From CAVWXT01 sp963759115 (GTDB lineage: Bacteria > Planctomycetota > Planctomycetia > Pirellulales > Thermoguttaceae): 64,000 nt of DNA. Position numbers and translations under genes: made by a program. Below are positions 42,298 through 51,364 of this stretch, piece after piece (the first letter of the stretch is position 1; every line of letters begins with the position of its first letter). The stretch is taken from contig CAVWXT010000005.1 of the NCBI GenBank assembly GCA_963759115.1, positions 1,240,001-1,304,000 on the forward strand. Direction: 5' to 3'. The notes under the pieces are model-generated. The model did no database searches, had not been told where the DNA came from, and saw only the letters and a program-made list of their open reading frames with translations.

Positions 42298-44726
42298 GAG
42301 ACCTGCTCCTCCTTGGCTTGACTTTCCATATCGTGGCGGAGGCAAACAGTCCCTCCGATGCCAACGTCCTGGCTCTGATTCTTGACGCCCTTCGCGCCCT
42401 TGGCCGACCGGATCCCACTCGTGGCCAGCGCTCCCCCGAGGACCAATCCCAGGCTCGACCAACTGCCGATCACCAGCCACGGATAACCGAAAGGGCGGTA
42501 GCAAAAGTGCAGATGACTGACGCCCTTTTCCACGCGCACCGCGCGGAAGACGAAGTTGCCCACCGCCACCGGCTCGTCGCGTCCGTTCACTGTCGCCCGC
42601 CAGCCCCGCGCCCAGCGGTCGGTCACCAGGATCCAGCCCTCGGCGGGGCAAACCGCGTCCAGGACCAGTTCGTTAGGCGAATATTCGACGACCTTTACGG
42701 GCAAGGGATCGGCGGGAAGAATCGCCTCGACGGTATCGAATGCCGGATCGCCGTTTTCAGCATTCGCCGCGGGTTGGCCGGTGATCTCCCCCGGATCAGA
42801 TACGACCAGGCAAAGGCGGCCGAGTTTCTCCGTCTGCCCGACCAACCGGCGGAACGAATCCTCATCCAGCGGCACGCGGGCTGCCCGACGGCTGAACCAG
42901 ACGCGGTCGGCGCCCGACGCACTGCCCGCCAGGATCGGTTGGGCAACTGATTGCTCGAACCAACCATTCGAGAGAGGACTATAGCCGCTCAACACCGGGA
43001 TCTTCATCGCCAGGTTCGTGTTCTGCGGCTCCGAAGACGCGCGAAGGATGCGATTGAGCCCATTTCCGCCGAGGTCCAGCGAGGCCACGTGCTTTTCTTC
43101 GACGGCGTTCCACAACTTGCCGCGCTCTGTGAACATCATGGGCTTGCTGATGATCACCGTGATGATTGCGTCGGCGATCACCAGTCGAACCAGATGTCGT
43201 TGCAGGACCCGTGTCTTGGCGGCCGTGTCGCCCCGTTGTCCGACGATGGCGGCCACCGTCATGCCCAGCCAAACAACGGCCAGATGGGCGGTCGCCAGGA
43301 CAAGGTTCCAGATGCCCCCGACTGAGGGCACGTTTGCACAGATCAGGGCAAACGCGAGGCACGCCGCCGCGGTCGCCACCGTGCAGGCGATGGCGAAGGC
43401 CCGCCAGACGCCGTCGGAACGTTCGCAAAGTGTCTCTTGGAGACGGCGGCCCGCCAACAACGCGAGGATCACGACGGTCAACAGATAGTAGCAGCGAAAA
43501 ATGCCCGCATGGCGGAAGTACCTCATGGGCGGCAGCGCGTCGTAGAGCCATCCCCGCACGGGAAAGCTGCCACCCATCGCGCATAGCAGACAGAGCACGC
43601 CGACGGCTGCCAAATACCAACGGAACCGATCCCGTGGAGCGAGCCAAAGTGCAACCGCCGCCAGAACCAACAGGACCGGAGAAAGGTAGACGCTGCACGT
43701 CGAGGCGTCGTTGCCGGGGTAGAGGGATTCTTCCGGATTGGACAATTTGAGAGCCGCCAGGTAGGGGCTGGCAAACGTGGCGAGGGCCTTCGGATGCAAG
43801 GCGTTGGCCGTCGTGGCGGCCTCTCGGGGAAGCGGAGAAGAGCGATCCGAGTAGCCGCGGCTTTCGATGAGGAACCCTGCATAAGTCGGCGACATCACGG
43901 CCGCCGCGACAGCAAGAAACGTCAATCCATCGAGAACCAGAGACACCAGCCTCCGCCCCCAACTGCAAGGAGTTCCGTCTGTTGAAATCGGGTCGCCGTG
44001 CATCGAGCCCAGCAGGTACCTGCCGACCGTCCACAAGCCGAGGTAGAAGCCGCCGATGATCACCATGCCTGGATAACCGGCCAACGCCGAGAGCCCCCAG
44101 AGCGCGCCGGCTTGGGCAGCAGCCGCCCAGGACCGCCGGAGGATCGCCACGTCCCATCGCCACAACACCCACGGAAACAGGGACATCACTTCCAAGAAAC
44201 AGGTGTGTTGAGCATGGCCCGTATAGATGCCGCAAAACATGAACCCCACCGCGGCCACATAGGCGGCCCAGGTCGGCGCGGCGAAATGCCGGGCCAATGG
44301 AACAATCCCCGCTCCGCCCAGCCCCCAGATCACAAGCCAATAGATGCGAAACCCGACCTCGTGCCCTCCGGTCAATGCTCCCACGCCAACCGTCAAGGGA
44401 GAAAATGCACCGATTTGTGGGTCGATGCCGGCAGGGTAGCCCGCGCTGATAAGCGGCGTCCACAGGAGCAGTTGCCCCTGCCGGGCATAGTCGCCCAGCA
44501 GCATCTGGAAGGGGCAAAAGAAATCGGCCGCGTCCCATCGCCCCGAGTAGATCCCCAGTATGACGGGGATGTTGATGAGCAACAGGGTCGCAACGACGAA
44601 CCAGCCCGTCGTCCACCAGCCGATCGACTGGCGGCCGGTATGTGTGGCATCTTCGCCGACACTGCCCGCCGTGCGCACGTTGGGCGTGGGGGCAAGTCGC
44701 CGTCGCCGTTCCATCGCCATCGCCAT
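42294..44726 (-). CDS. YfhO-like polytopic membrane protein
   Basis: 810 residues with about a dozen TM helices, starting after a short basic N-terminus (TTGWFVVATLLLINIPVILG). FLEVMSLFPWVLWRWDVAIL and LPPMRYFRHAGIFRCYYLLT are like YfhO/GT-C fold membrane glycosyltransferase-related proteins; the C-terminal soluble part (VVEYSPNELVLDAVCPAEGW, LVTDRWARGWRATVNGR) is the YfhO signature region. Members assist glycosylation of lipoteichoic acid or surface polymers; coupled here to a polyprenyl-phosphate glycosyltransferase, which fits. Start at 44726 or the nearby ATG at 44714. Confidence 0.78.
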   Translation of the reverse strand: MAMAMERRRRLAPTPNVRTAGSVGEDATHTGRQSIGWWTTGWFVVATLLLINIPVILGIYSGRWDAADFFCPFQMLLGDYARQGQLLLWTPLISAGYPAGIDPQIGAFSPLTVGVGALTGGHEVGFRIYWLVIWGLGGAGIVPLARHFAAPTWAAYVAAVGFMFCGIYTGHAQHTCFLEVMSLFPWVLWRWDVAILRRSWAAAAQAGALWGLSALAGYPGMVIIGGFYLGLWTVGRYLLGSMHGDPISTDGTPCSWGRRLVSLVLDGLTFLAVAAAVMSPTYAGFLIESRGYSDRSSPLPREAATTANALHPKALATFASPYLAALKLSNPEESLYPGNDASTCSVYLSPVLLVLAAVALWLAPRDRFRWYLAAVGVLCLLCAMGGSFPVRGWLYDALPPMRYFRHAGIFRCYYLLTVVILALLAGRRLQETLCERSDGVWRAFAIACTVATAAACLAFALICANVPSVGGIWNLVLATAHLAVVWLGMTVAAIVGQRGDTAAKTRVLQRHLVRLVIADAIITVIISKPMMFTERGKLWNAVEEKHVASLDLGGNGLNRILRASSEPQNTNLAMKIPVLSGYSPLSNGWFEQSVAQPILAGSASGADRVWFSRRAARVPLDEDSFRRLVGQTEKLGRLCLVVSDPGEITGQPAANAENGDPAFDTVEAILPADPLPVKVVEYSPNELVLDAVCPAEGWILVTDRWARGWRATVNGRDEPVAVGNFVFRAVRVEKGVSHLHFCYRPFGYPWLVIGSWSSLGLVLGGALATSGIRSAKGAKGVKNQSQDVGIGGTVCLRHDMESQAKEEQVS

Positions 44727-45133
44727 CGCGACCTCCGTGTCGCCTTGTCGACGGTCAGCGGGTCTGCCGCCGCATCAGGCCGCCCGTGCTACCCATCATA
44801 ATGGGCGTGCGCCTCAATCGGTTCTGGCAGCCGTGACACCCGCTCCATCGCTGTAAGGGCGGGCAGAACACCCTCCTAATCACCGGCGGGCATTGTCCCG
44901 CTGCTTGGAAATATTGTCAATCTGAGTTCGGGGTTGAGAATCTTGATCGACGGCCGGCGGCCTTCGACCAAAACTTCTCCTCCAAACCCAGGAAACCGGC
45001 GTTTCTACACCCCCATATAGACTATATTTCCTCCGTCGCTTTGAGGTATGGCCGACATACCTGGTTTCCGAGTACAAGTATAGGAAGCGATTTGTTGCTC
45101 ACTTTACCTGTTTCTTGTTCTTGGAGATGCCAA
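44727..45133. other. Divergent intergenic region, no gene recognised
   Basis: 407 bp separating the YfhO-like gene (minus) and ferredoxin (plus). AT-rich stretch at about 45010-45120. It should hold both promoters; no motif is convincing. Confidence 0.5.
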
Positions 45134-45307
45134 ATGGCAGCAGTAGTAGACCCAGAAAAGTGCACCGGATGTGAAACGTGTGTAGATTCCTGCCCGCTCG
45201 ATGCAATTGCCATGAAAGACGGTCTGGCTGCCGTCGACCCGGATACGTGCGGCGACTGCGGCGCGTGCGTCGACGTGTGCCCGGTCGAGGCCATCAGTCT
45301 CAGTTAG
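45134..45307 (+). CDS. Two-cluster 4Fe-4S ferredoxin
   Basis: 57 residues, starting MAAVVDPEKC after TTGGAG. Two CxxCxxCxxxCP motifs, CTGCETCVDSCP and CGDCGACVDVCP, each binding one 4Fe-4S cluster with the usual cross-pairing. A small soluble electron carrier of the clostridial type; partner unknown, though the ApbE gene nearby suggests flavin-linked redox chemistry. Confidence 0.92.
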   Translation: MAAVVDPEKCTGCETCVDSCPLDAIAMKDGLAAVDPDTCGDCGACVDVCPVEAISLS

Positions 45308-45415
45308 CTCGGCGGTTAAGCTTGCAGGGCGGATCAGTTCTCAGGTGGGTCGCGGCTGCGCGGCCCCCTTTTTTGGCTGGAAACTGGTGGTCTGCCTCAT
45401 TTAGGACGTCGGATT

Positions 45416-45480
45416 GGGTGCCACGGGCAGCTTGTCTGCCCGTTTGTCCTGCACGGGCAGACAAGCTGCCCGTGGCACCC
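45416..45480. repeat. Palindromic element P10 (perfect 28-bp arms)
   Basis: Left arm 45416-45443 (core CCACGGGCAGCTTGTCTGCC), right arm 45453-45480, 9-bp loop. It lies in the ferredoxin to ClpP-like gap. Would form a very stable hairpin. Confidence 0.95.
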
Positions 45481-45586
45481 GTCGCGGCCCATTTTTTGGC
45501 TGGGAGCTAGGAACGCAGAACGCAGAACAGTAGACTAGCACTTTGGCAATCCACACTGCGACACTGACTGCCTGGTTCCACCCGCC

Positions 45587-46156
45587 ATGCCTGAACGCCA
45601 GCGCGAATACGAAGGCCCCGTCGAGATTCCCCTGGTTGGCGACCTGACGGAGAACGCGTCGGAACTGTGCGAAAAGCTGCTCTTGGTCGAGCCGGGCGGG
45701 GAGTGCATCCTGTACTTCGATTCGCTCGGCGGCAGCCCGTACTGCGCGATCGCCCTGACGTCGCTGATATTGTTGCGGGGATTGAAAGCGACCGGCGTGG
45801 CGGCGGGCGAGTGCTCGTCGGCCGCGCTGTGGCCGTTCGCCGCGTGCGCCCGCCGACTGGTTTCGCCCTTCAGCGTGCTGCTGTTTCATCCCATGAAGTG
45901 GCAGAGCGAGGAGAACGTCGGACTGGGCGAGGCCGCCGAATGGGCCCGCCATTTCGCCCAGTTGGAGACCGACATGGATCGCTGGCTGGCCGAGATGTTC
46001 GGCTGCCCGCCCGAAACGATCCAACAGTGGGCGCGGGCGAACCGCTACGTGACCGGCGCCGAATTGGTCGAAGCGGGACTGGCCGAAATGGTGGAACTTC
46101 GGCCGCTCGACCTGCTGAAAAAAAGCCGGAAGGGAAACGCCCGAGAACGCCGCTAA
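45587..46156 (+). CDS. ClpP-like serine protease
   Basis: 189 residues, the usual ClpP length. VEIPLVGDLTENASELCEKL opens the crotonase-like fold; YFDSLGGSPYCAIALTSLIL corresponds to the substrate-binding strand; GECSSAALWPFAACA carries the likely nucleophile Ser78, and LLFHPMK the His101. The canonical GxAASMG is changed to GECSSAA, so the family is diverged. No Clp ATPase lies nearby. Probable peptidase; whether it forms a 14-mer with ClpX or ClpA is unknown. Confidence 0.8.
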   Translation: MPERQREYEGPVEIPLVGDLTENASELCEKLLLVEPGGECILYFDSLGGSPYCAIALTSLILLRGLKATGVAAGECSSAALWPFAACARRLVSPFSVLLFHPMKWQSEENVGLGEAAEWARHFAQLETDMDRWLAEMFGCPPETIQQWARANRYVTGAELVEAGLAEMVELRPLDLLKKSRKGNARERR

Positions 46157-46161
46157 CGCCG

Positions 46162-47163
46162 ATGAGCCCTGGGAACGAGGACTTGCTGATCCACGTATCG
46201 CGCCGGGCGATGGCCTGCGAGTTCGAGGTGCAGTTCCCTGCCGAGAAGTACGAACAGGGCACGCAGTGGTCGCTCGAAGCGCTCGATCTCGTTGAGGCTT
46301 TGGAGGCGAAGCTATCGTACTTTCAGCCCGGCAGCGAAACGAGCCGCATCAATCTCCTGGCCGCCGAGGAGCCGGTCGAAATCGAGCCGCCGTTGTTCGA
46401 GTTGCTCTCGTTGGCGATGCGGTTGTACGCGGAAACCGAACGCGCGTACGACATTACGTCGGCGCCGCTTTGGGAGGCATGGGGATTCGCGCAGCGGGCC
46501 GGCACCATTCCCTCCGACGCCCAATTGGCCGAGGCCAGGTCGCTGGTCGGCGGTCACCTGGTGGAACTTGACCCGGTGCGCCGGACGATCTGCTTTCGCA
46601 AGCCGGGCGTGCGAATCAATCTCGGCAGCATCGGCAAGGGGTATGCCCTGGACGTTTGTGCCGATCGGCTGCGGGCGATGGGCATGGCCGATTTCCTGCT
46701 GCACGGCGGCCAGAGCAGCGTCTTGGCCAGGGGGGGATTCCAACCTGGCCTGCCCGACGCGGACGCTCGGCAATCCCAACATTGGGAGGTCGGCATTCCG
46801 CATCCACACCTTGCCGGCCGGCGGTTGGGGGTGCTGCGGCTTCACGACCGGGCCCTGGGGACCTCGGGCGCCCAGTTCCAATCGTTTCGCTATCGGGGAC
46901 GCTGCTACGGACACATCCTTGATCCGCGCTCCGGCCAGCCCGCTGAGGGCCTGCTTTCGACGACCGTACTGGCTCCTACCGCCGCGGCGGCCGACGCCTT
47001 GTCGACGGCCTTCTACGTCATGGGGCCAGAGCGAGCGTTGGAGTACTGCCGGGCACACCCGGAGATAGGCGCCGTTCTGGTCTCTCCCGGCTCCCGCGGG
47101 GGAGGCGTCGAGCTCCACGTCGCCGGGCTCGGTGACGAAGAGTTGACGCTGGTTCCTGGTTGA
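46162..47163 (+). CDS. apbE: FAD:protein FMN transferase
   Basis: 333 residues, starting MSPGNEDLLIHVSRRAMACE. ApbE features: LSYFQPGSETSRINLLAA, AYDITSAPLWEAWGF, VRINLGSIGKGYALDVCADR, FLLHGGQSSVLARG, HILDPRSGQPAEGL and STTVLAPTAAAADALSTAFY. It attaches FMN through Thr or Ser of exported or membrane flavoproteins using FAD. It starts 5 bp after the ClpP-like gene. There is no RnfG/NqrC target in the window. Confidence 0.9.
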   Translation: MSPGNEDLLIHVSRRAMACEFEVQFPAEKYEQGTQWSLEALDLVEALEAKLSYFQPGSETSRINLLAAEEPVEIEPPLFELLSLAMRLYAETERAYDITSAPLWEAWGFAQRAGTIPSDAQLAEARSLVGGHLVELDPVRRTICFRKPGVRINLGSIGKGYALDVCADRLRAMGMADFLLHGGQSSVLARGGFQPGLPDADARQSQHWEVGIPHPHLAGRRLGVLRLHDRALGTSGAQFQSFRYRGRCYGHILDPRSGQPAEGLLSTTVLAPTAAAADALSTAFYVMGPERALEYCRAHPEIGAVLVSPGSRGGGVELHVAGLGDEELTLVPG

Positions 47164-47227
47164 TGGCCCAAACTGTTCCCCGGGGTGGTTTGCGACTGGT
47201 CGAAATGGCACGTAAAATAGAGTAGCT

Positions 47228-48230
47228 ATGCGATTCCTCCAAAATATCGCGATGGTGGGGATCTTGCTCGGACTGCTCGCCGCCGGCACGGCGCAGGCCG
47301 CCGATGAATTCCTGCTGCGCCAGGTCACGCGAGGCGACCAAGGCTTTCAATTCAACATGGTCGAGGGCCGCGTGACCCTCACCTGCCCGCAACCCGTCTC
47401 CTTTCACACAACCCGCAGCGGGGGGCAAGGAAAAGAGACACTCAGCGCCAACAGCGATAATGGCCAGCCGTCGCTTACCTACGAACGAACGACGGCCGAG
47501 GAACAACTCAAGATCGAAGTCGCTTCGAGCAATCAGCGCGTGCTGGTCCGCCGCGCGCCGCGGGGGAAGTCCGCGCTGATCCTCGGTAGAATTCCTCCAA
47601 GTGGCCGGAGAGAAGACTACCCTGACGTTGGGCGCAGGCGCCGGGCAGCAGGTCCTTCGTGCCCCGGACTTCTGGCAGTTGTGGATTGCGCGGCCGGAGG
47701 AGTGCCGGCAGCACTTGATCCCGCTGTTGGAAATGCTGCGGCCGAGCTGGCGGCTTGCCGAGACGGCCGGTCAGATGGAGAAGAATCTGCTGCGTCTGGC
47801 CATCGCGGATTCGGCGTCGGATCGCGTCCGCTGGGCCGCGCTCCTGGAGCAACTGGCCGACGATCGTTTCGCCAATCGTGAGGCGGCCGATCGGGGCCTG
47901 CGGGCCGGAGGCGTGGCGGCGTTGGGCTACTTGCGACAACTCGACTTCAAACGTCTGGACGCCGAACAACAATTTCGCGTCGTCCGGATCATCGAGGCCC
48001 TCGCTCCGCCGGATAATGCGGACACGGCCGAGCAGGTCGCCAGACTCCTGGCGAGCGAGCCGGCGGTCTGGCTGGCGCTTTTAGGACGCCCGGACCTGAT
48101 CACTCGCCAAGCCGCCGCTCGACAGCTCACCATGTTGTTGGGTGAGACAATCCCCGTCGATCCGGCTGCCGAACCGGGTTCGCAGAAAGACCAGCGGGAG
48201 AAGCTGCGGACGCGGATCGGCGAGAAGTAG
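47228..48230 (+). CDS. Secreted protein of unknown function, one frameshift
   Basis: Starts MRFLQNIAMVGILLGLLAAG with a signal peptide (cut near AQAA). The first part (FNMVEGRVTLTCPQPVSFHT, TTAEEQLKIEVASSNQRVLV) looks like beta strands; the second (after a frameshift near 47583: VEFLQVAGEKTTLTLGAGAG) ends in a helical stretch with HEAT-like content (DRFANREAADRGLRAGGVAA). No family that I can name. Total about 333 residues. Confidence 0.7.
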
Positions 48231-48246
48231 CCGGGGCCGGCCCGGG

Positions 48247-48483
48247 TCACGAGGCCTTGGCCGCAGCCTGAATCTGCTCCAGCGACCGGCCGAGCTTCTT
48301 GCGGGGGCGGGATTCTTGGGACGAGACGTCGGCGACAATCGATTGACCGCTCCGCATTACCTGCAAGAGCCGCTGACCGATGTCGTCGCCTTCCGCGGGA
48401 GTGCCGATGTCGCCGACCGCATCGGAAACTCCCAGCAACACGGCCTGTCTCACGCCGTCGCGAACCCAAGTGAAGAAGTTCAT
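48247..48483 (-). CDS. Small conserved-looking planctomycete protein
   Basis: 78 residues, MNFFTWVRDGVRQAVLLGVS, then DAVGDIGTPAEGDD, ending RKKLGRSLEQIQAAAKAS. AGGAG lies eight bases before the ATG and the codon use resembles neighbours, so it is likely translated. I know similar short proteins from planctomycetes only as unnamed hypotheticals; no function is proposed. Confidence 0.65.
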   Translation of the reverse strand: MNFFTWVRDGVRQAVLLGVSDAVGDIGTPAEGDDIGQRLLQVMRSGQSIVADVSSQESRPRKKLGRSLEQIQAAAKAS

Positions 48484-48602
48484 AACCGTTAGCTCCTGAC
48501 TAGATTACGCAGTTTCACATCGGTGTCTGCTACAGTGAAGGCGGGAAAGTACCGATGCAGTGCCGGCGTGTAAAGAGCGTTTCTGGGAATGGTCCGATCC
48601 CT

Positions 48603-48677
48603 GGGTGGCACTCCCTGAGCAGCGAAGGGCGTGGCCGGCGGGTCGCCACGCCCTTCGTTCCTCAGGGAGTGCCACCC
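48603..48677. repeat. Palindromic MITE-like element P9 (same family as P8)
   Basis: Arms 48603-48634 and 48646-48677 pair with one mismatch (GGGTGGCACTCCCTGAG...), 11-bp loop; the following AAATGCGTTCGGAAATGAAC matches P8 exactly. Confidence 0.92.
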
Positions 48678-48926
48678 AAATGCGTTCGGAAATGAACCGT
48701 GCCCGTTTCTGGTCCGATTCGCGTTCCGAGGCACATCGTCACCGCTCGCCCGCCAGAGTGTCTCTCGCCGCATTGAGGCGAACAAACGCTCAGTTCTTAC
48801 TCGCTGAATGCACACACATTGGGCAGTTCAGAGCCCTGACGCAGGCTGCTCCGTGATCGTCCATTTGTCGCAAGATCACCGTGGACAATGACTTCCATTC
48901 TGCCCTGCATAATGATTTGTCGGCTA

Positions 48927-48943
48927 TGGCATCCCCTTTGCAA
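48927..48943 (+). promoter_or_regulatory. Sigma-54 (RpoN) promoter match upstream of glnA
   Basis: TGGCATCCCCTTTGCAA has GG at 48928-48929 and GC at 48940-48941 separated by exactly 10 bases, as in the -24/-12 consensus TGGCAC-N5-TTGCA. It lies about 110 bp before the glnA start codon. The -12 part overlaps a short inverted repeat (CCCCTTTGCAAAAAGGGG). Regulation of glnA by sigma-54 and NtrC-type activators is well known in other bacteria; here it is inferred from sequence. Confidence 0.65.
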
Positions 48944-49054
48944 AAAGGGGCGACGATGTACGCCTGCGGGCCGTGCCAAGAAGTACCGGCTGGGTGCTGA
49001 GCGTACCGGATGCCAATCATGCACCACTTTCTATCCCCTGATAAGGAGGGACCA

Positions 49055-50467
49055 GTGACACCCAAAGAAGTTTTGGCGTTGTGCCGGGAAAAGAACGTAA
49101 GGGCGGTTGACCTGCGATTCATGGACTTCCCCGGTCTGTGGCAGCACTTCACGATCCCCGTCGACAAGCTCGACGAAGATGTGTTTGAGGACGGACTGGG
49201 CTTCGACGGCTCCAGCATCCGCGGCTGGCAGGCAATCAACGAGAGCGACATGCTCGTGGTGCCCCAGCCCGAGACGGCCGTGCTCGATCCCTTCTGCAAG
49301 ATCCCGACCCTGTCGATGATCTGCAACATCCAGGACCCGATTACCCGCGAGGACTACAGCCGCGATCCGCGGAACGTCGCCCGCAAGAGCGTGAACTATC
49401 TGAAGAGCACCGGCATCGGCGACACCTGCTTCATCGGGCCGGAAGCGGAGTTCTTCATCTTCGACGACGTTCGCTGCGACCAGACGGCCAACAGCGGCTA
49501 CTACTTTCTCGATAGCATCGAGGGTCAGTGGAACCGCGGCCGCGAAGAGGGGCCGAACCTGGGCTATAAACTGCGGTACAAGGAAGGTTACTTCCCGGTT
49601 CCGCCGGCCGACCAGATGATGGACATCCGCAACGAGATGATGCAGACGATGGTCGATTGCGGGATGAACATCGAGGCCCAGCACCACGAAGTGGCCACCG
49701 CGGGGCAGTCGGAAATCGACATGAAGTTCGACAACTTGGTGACCATGGCCGACAAGATGATGATGTTCAAGTACATCATCAAGAACGTGGCCAAGAAGTA
49801 CGGCAAGACGGTGACCTTCATGCCCAAGCCGCTCTACGGCGACAACGGCTCCGGCATGCACACGCACATTTCCATCTGGAAAGGCGGCGAACCGCTCTTT
49901 GCCGGCAGCGGCTACGCGGGCTTGAGCGACATGGCCATTTACGCCATCGGCGGCATCCTCAAGCACGCCCCCGCGCTCTGCGGTATCACCAACCCGACCA
50001 CCAACAGCTACAAGCGGCTGGTGCCGGGCTTCGAGGCGCCGGTGAACCTGGCCTATTCGCAGCGGAACCGCTCGGCGGCCATCCGCATTCCGATGTACAG
50101 CCCAAACCCCAAGGCCAAGCGGCTGGAGTTCCGCTGCCCCGATCCAAGCTGCAACCCGTACCTCTCCTTCTCCGCCGTATTGATGGCGGCCATCGACGGG
50201 ATTCAGAACAAGATCGATCCGGGCGAGCCGCTGGACAAGGACATCTACGACCTCGATCCCGAGGAGATGAAGAACGTGCCGCAGGCGCCGGGCTCGCTGG
50301 AGGAATCCTTGAAGGCCTTGCGCGAGGACCACGAGTTTCTCCTCCGCGGCGACGTCTTTACGCCCGACGTGATCGACACGTGGATCTGGTACAAGACGGT
50401 CAACGAGGTGCAGGCGATGCAATTGCGTCCGCACCCCTACGAGTTCTGCTTGTACTTCGACATCTGA
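49055..50467 (+). CDS. glnA: Glutamine synthetase type I
   Basis: 470 residues from a GTG with AAGGAGGGA five bases upstream; the ATG at 49010 lacks such a site. Makes glutamine from glutamate, ammonia and ATP. Visible: FDGSSIRGWQAINESDM (beta-grasp), EAEFFIFDD, NIEAQHHEVATAGQSEIDMK, MPKPLYGDNGSGMHTHISIW, NPTTNSYKRLVPGFEAP, RSAAIRIP and RLEFRCPDPSCNPYL. DKDIYDLDPEE has the Tyr that is adenylylated in GSI-beta enzymes, so both covalent control and sigma-54 control are plausible. A rho-independent terminator follows. Confidence 0.96.
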   Translation: MTPKEVLALCREKNVRAVDLRFMDFPGLWQHFTIPVDKLDEDVFEDGLGFDGSSIRGWQAINESDMLVVPQPETAVLDPFCKIPTLSMICNIQDPITREDYSRDPRNVARKSVNYLKSTGIGDTCFIGPEAEFFIFDDVRCDQTANSGYYFLDSIEGQWNRGREEGPNLGYKLRYKEGYFPVPPADQMMDIRNEMMQTMVDCGMNIEAQHHEVATAGQSEIDMKFDNLVTMADKMMMFKYIIKNVAKKYGKTVTFMPKPLYGDNGSGMHTHISIWKGGEPLFAGSGYAGLSDMAIYAIGGILKHAPALCGITNPTTNSYKRLVPGFEAPVNLAYSQRNRSAAIRIPMYSPNPKAKRLEFRCPDPSCNPYLSFSAVLMAAIDGIQNKIDPGEPLDKDIYDLDPEEMKNVPQAPGSLEESLKALREDHEFLLRGDVFTPDVIDTWIWYKTVNEVQAMQLRPHPYEFCLYFDI

Positions 50468-50488
50468 GAAGGGGCGTGGGAGGAGTGA

Positions 50489-50515
50489 GCGAAGCCGCTT
50501 GCGGTTTCGCCTTTT
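50489..50515 (+). terminator. Rho-independent terminator after glnA
   Basis: GCGAAGCCGC-TT-GCGGTTTCGC forms a 10-bp stem with one G-T pair, followed by CTTTTCC. It starts 22 bp after the glnA stop. Confidence 0.75.
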
Positions 50516-50518
50516 CCA

Positions 50519-50941
50519 CTATCCGCTAGCGTAACTTGGCACGGTCCTCGGCCCGGGTGGGCGCCCGCAAGGGTAGCCTGTCCGGGCCAGGCCTTTTTCT
50601 TGACGGCTGGTCAGGCGGATTTCTTGCCGCGAGTCCACGCAAAGACACATCCTCGCACGAGAAGGCCGATAACGAAACCGACTAATGAATAAAGAAGCGT
50701 ACAGACAGGTGTAAAGAATCACGCCCAAGTATGGATGTTCCAGAACCAGAGGGAATGGATGTCCAGAGAAAATCGCATCTCCTATTTGCAGACACGGCAG
50801 AGTGGCCAGGAAGAGCGGGTAGTTGTTCCATTCTCCGCACGCGGTAAACGGTGTGCCAAAATGCGACCAGTTACACGGCATGCTGGCCAGCCAACCGAGG
50901 ATCGGCACGGATCCGAACAGGATTGTCATCCATTTGACCAT
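50519..50941 (-). CDS. Small membrane protein of unknown function
   Basis: 140 residues, MVKWMTILFGSVPILGWLAS, with a GGGGAGAG site upstream. Hydrophobic segments at residues 4-22, 40-55 and 73-91, the last being LGVILYTCLYASLFISRF. The last ~27 residues (QEKGLARTGYPCGRPPG...) are encoded by repeat D1 and are not likely to be an original part of the protein. No family recognised. Confidence 0.55.
   Translation of the reverse strand: MVKWMTILFGSVPILGWLASMPCNWSHFGTPFTACGEWNNYPLFLATLPCLQIGDAIFSGHPFPLVLEHPYLGVILYTCLYASLFISRFRYRPSRARMCLCVDSRQEIRLTSRQEKGLARTGYPCGRPPGPRTVPSYASG
50534..50602. repeat. 68-bp dispersed repeat D1 (pair with D2)
   Basis: Starts ACTTGGCACGG, contains GGGCGCCCGCAAGGG and CCTGTCCGGGCCAGGC, ends TTCTTG. 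D2 at 51713-51780 differs at about nine positions, in the same orientation. GCCCGG...CCGGGC forms a hairpin. Confidence 0.9.
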
Positions 50942-50962
50942 GTTCTCTCTCCCCTGCCGCGC

Positions 50963-51364
50963 CTATTTCTTCACGTAGGGCGGTTTCAAGCTCCTCAGCA
51001 TTGGATAGTGCTTGATGTTAAGCGTCTTGAGTTCCGCCCCTTGGGCTCTTGCGGTGGCTGCGATGATGGCATCCGCCAAACCGACGCCGTGCGACCGATG
51101 GTAATCACGCTTGAACAGGCCGGCGGACCTGGCTATTTCGGTCGTGACCGGGACGGCACGGAACTGGGATAGAAACTCGTCCAGCCGGGCCATATCCTCG
51201 TCATCTCTTACACCCGCGTACAATTCGGCAGCCACGACCGTGGAGAGGATGATGGATTCGGCCTGGGCATCGATGTAGCTGACGGCCTCTGGGCAGCCGC
51301 GAAGATAGTCGATCCATACGTCGGTATCCAACAGCAGCGGCTTCTTCACAACTCGCGATCCCAT
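50963..51364 (-). CDS. vapC: VapC-like PIN-domain toxin
   Basis: About 133 residues. LLLDTDVWIDYLRG (first Asp), VVAAELYAG (Glu), and GVGLADAIIAATA (Asp) are the PIN nuclease acidic residues; the family cleaves tRNA or rRNA. The ATG at 51364 would overlap vapB by 19 bases; a GTG at 51349 overlaps by four (GTGA) and fits the usual coupling better. Confidence 0.88.
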   Translation of the reverse strand: MGSRVVKKPLLLDTDVWIDYLRGCPEAVSYIDAQAESIILSTVVAAELYAGVRDDEDMARLDEFLSQFRAVPVTTEIARSAGLFKRDYHRSHGVGLADAIIAATARAQGAELKTLNIKHYPMLRSLKPPYVKK

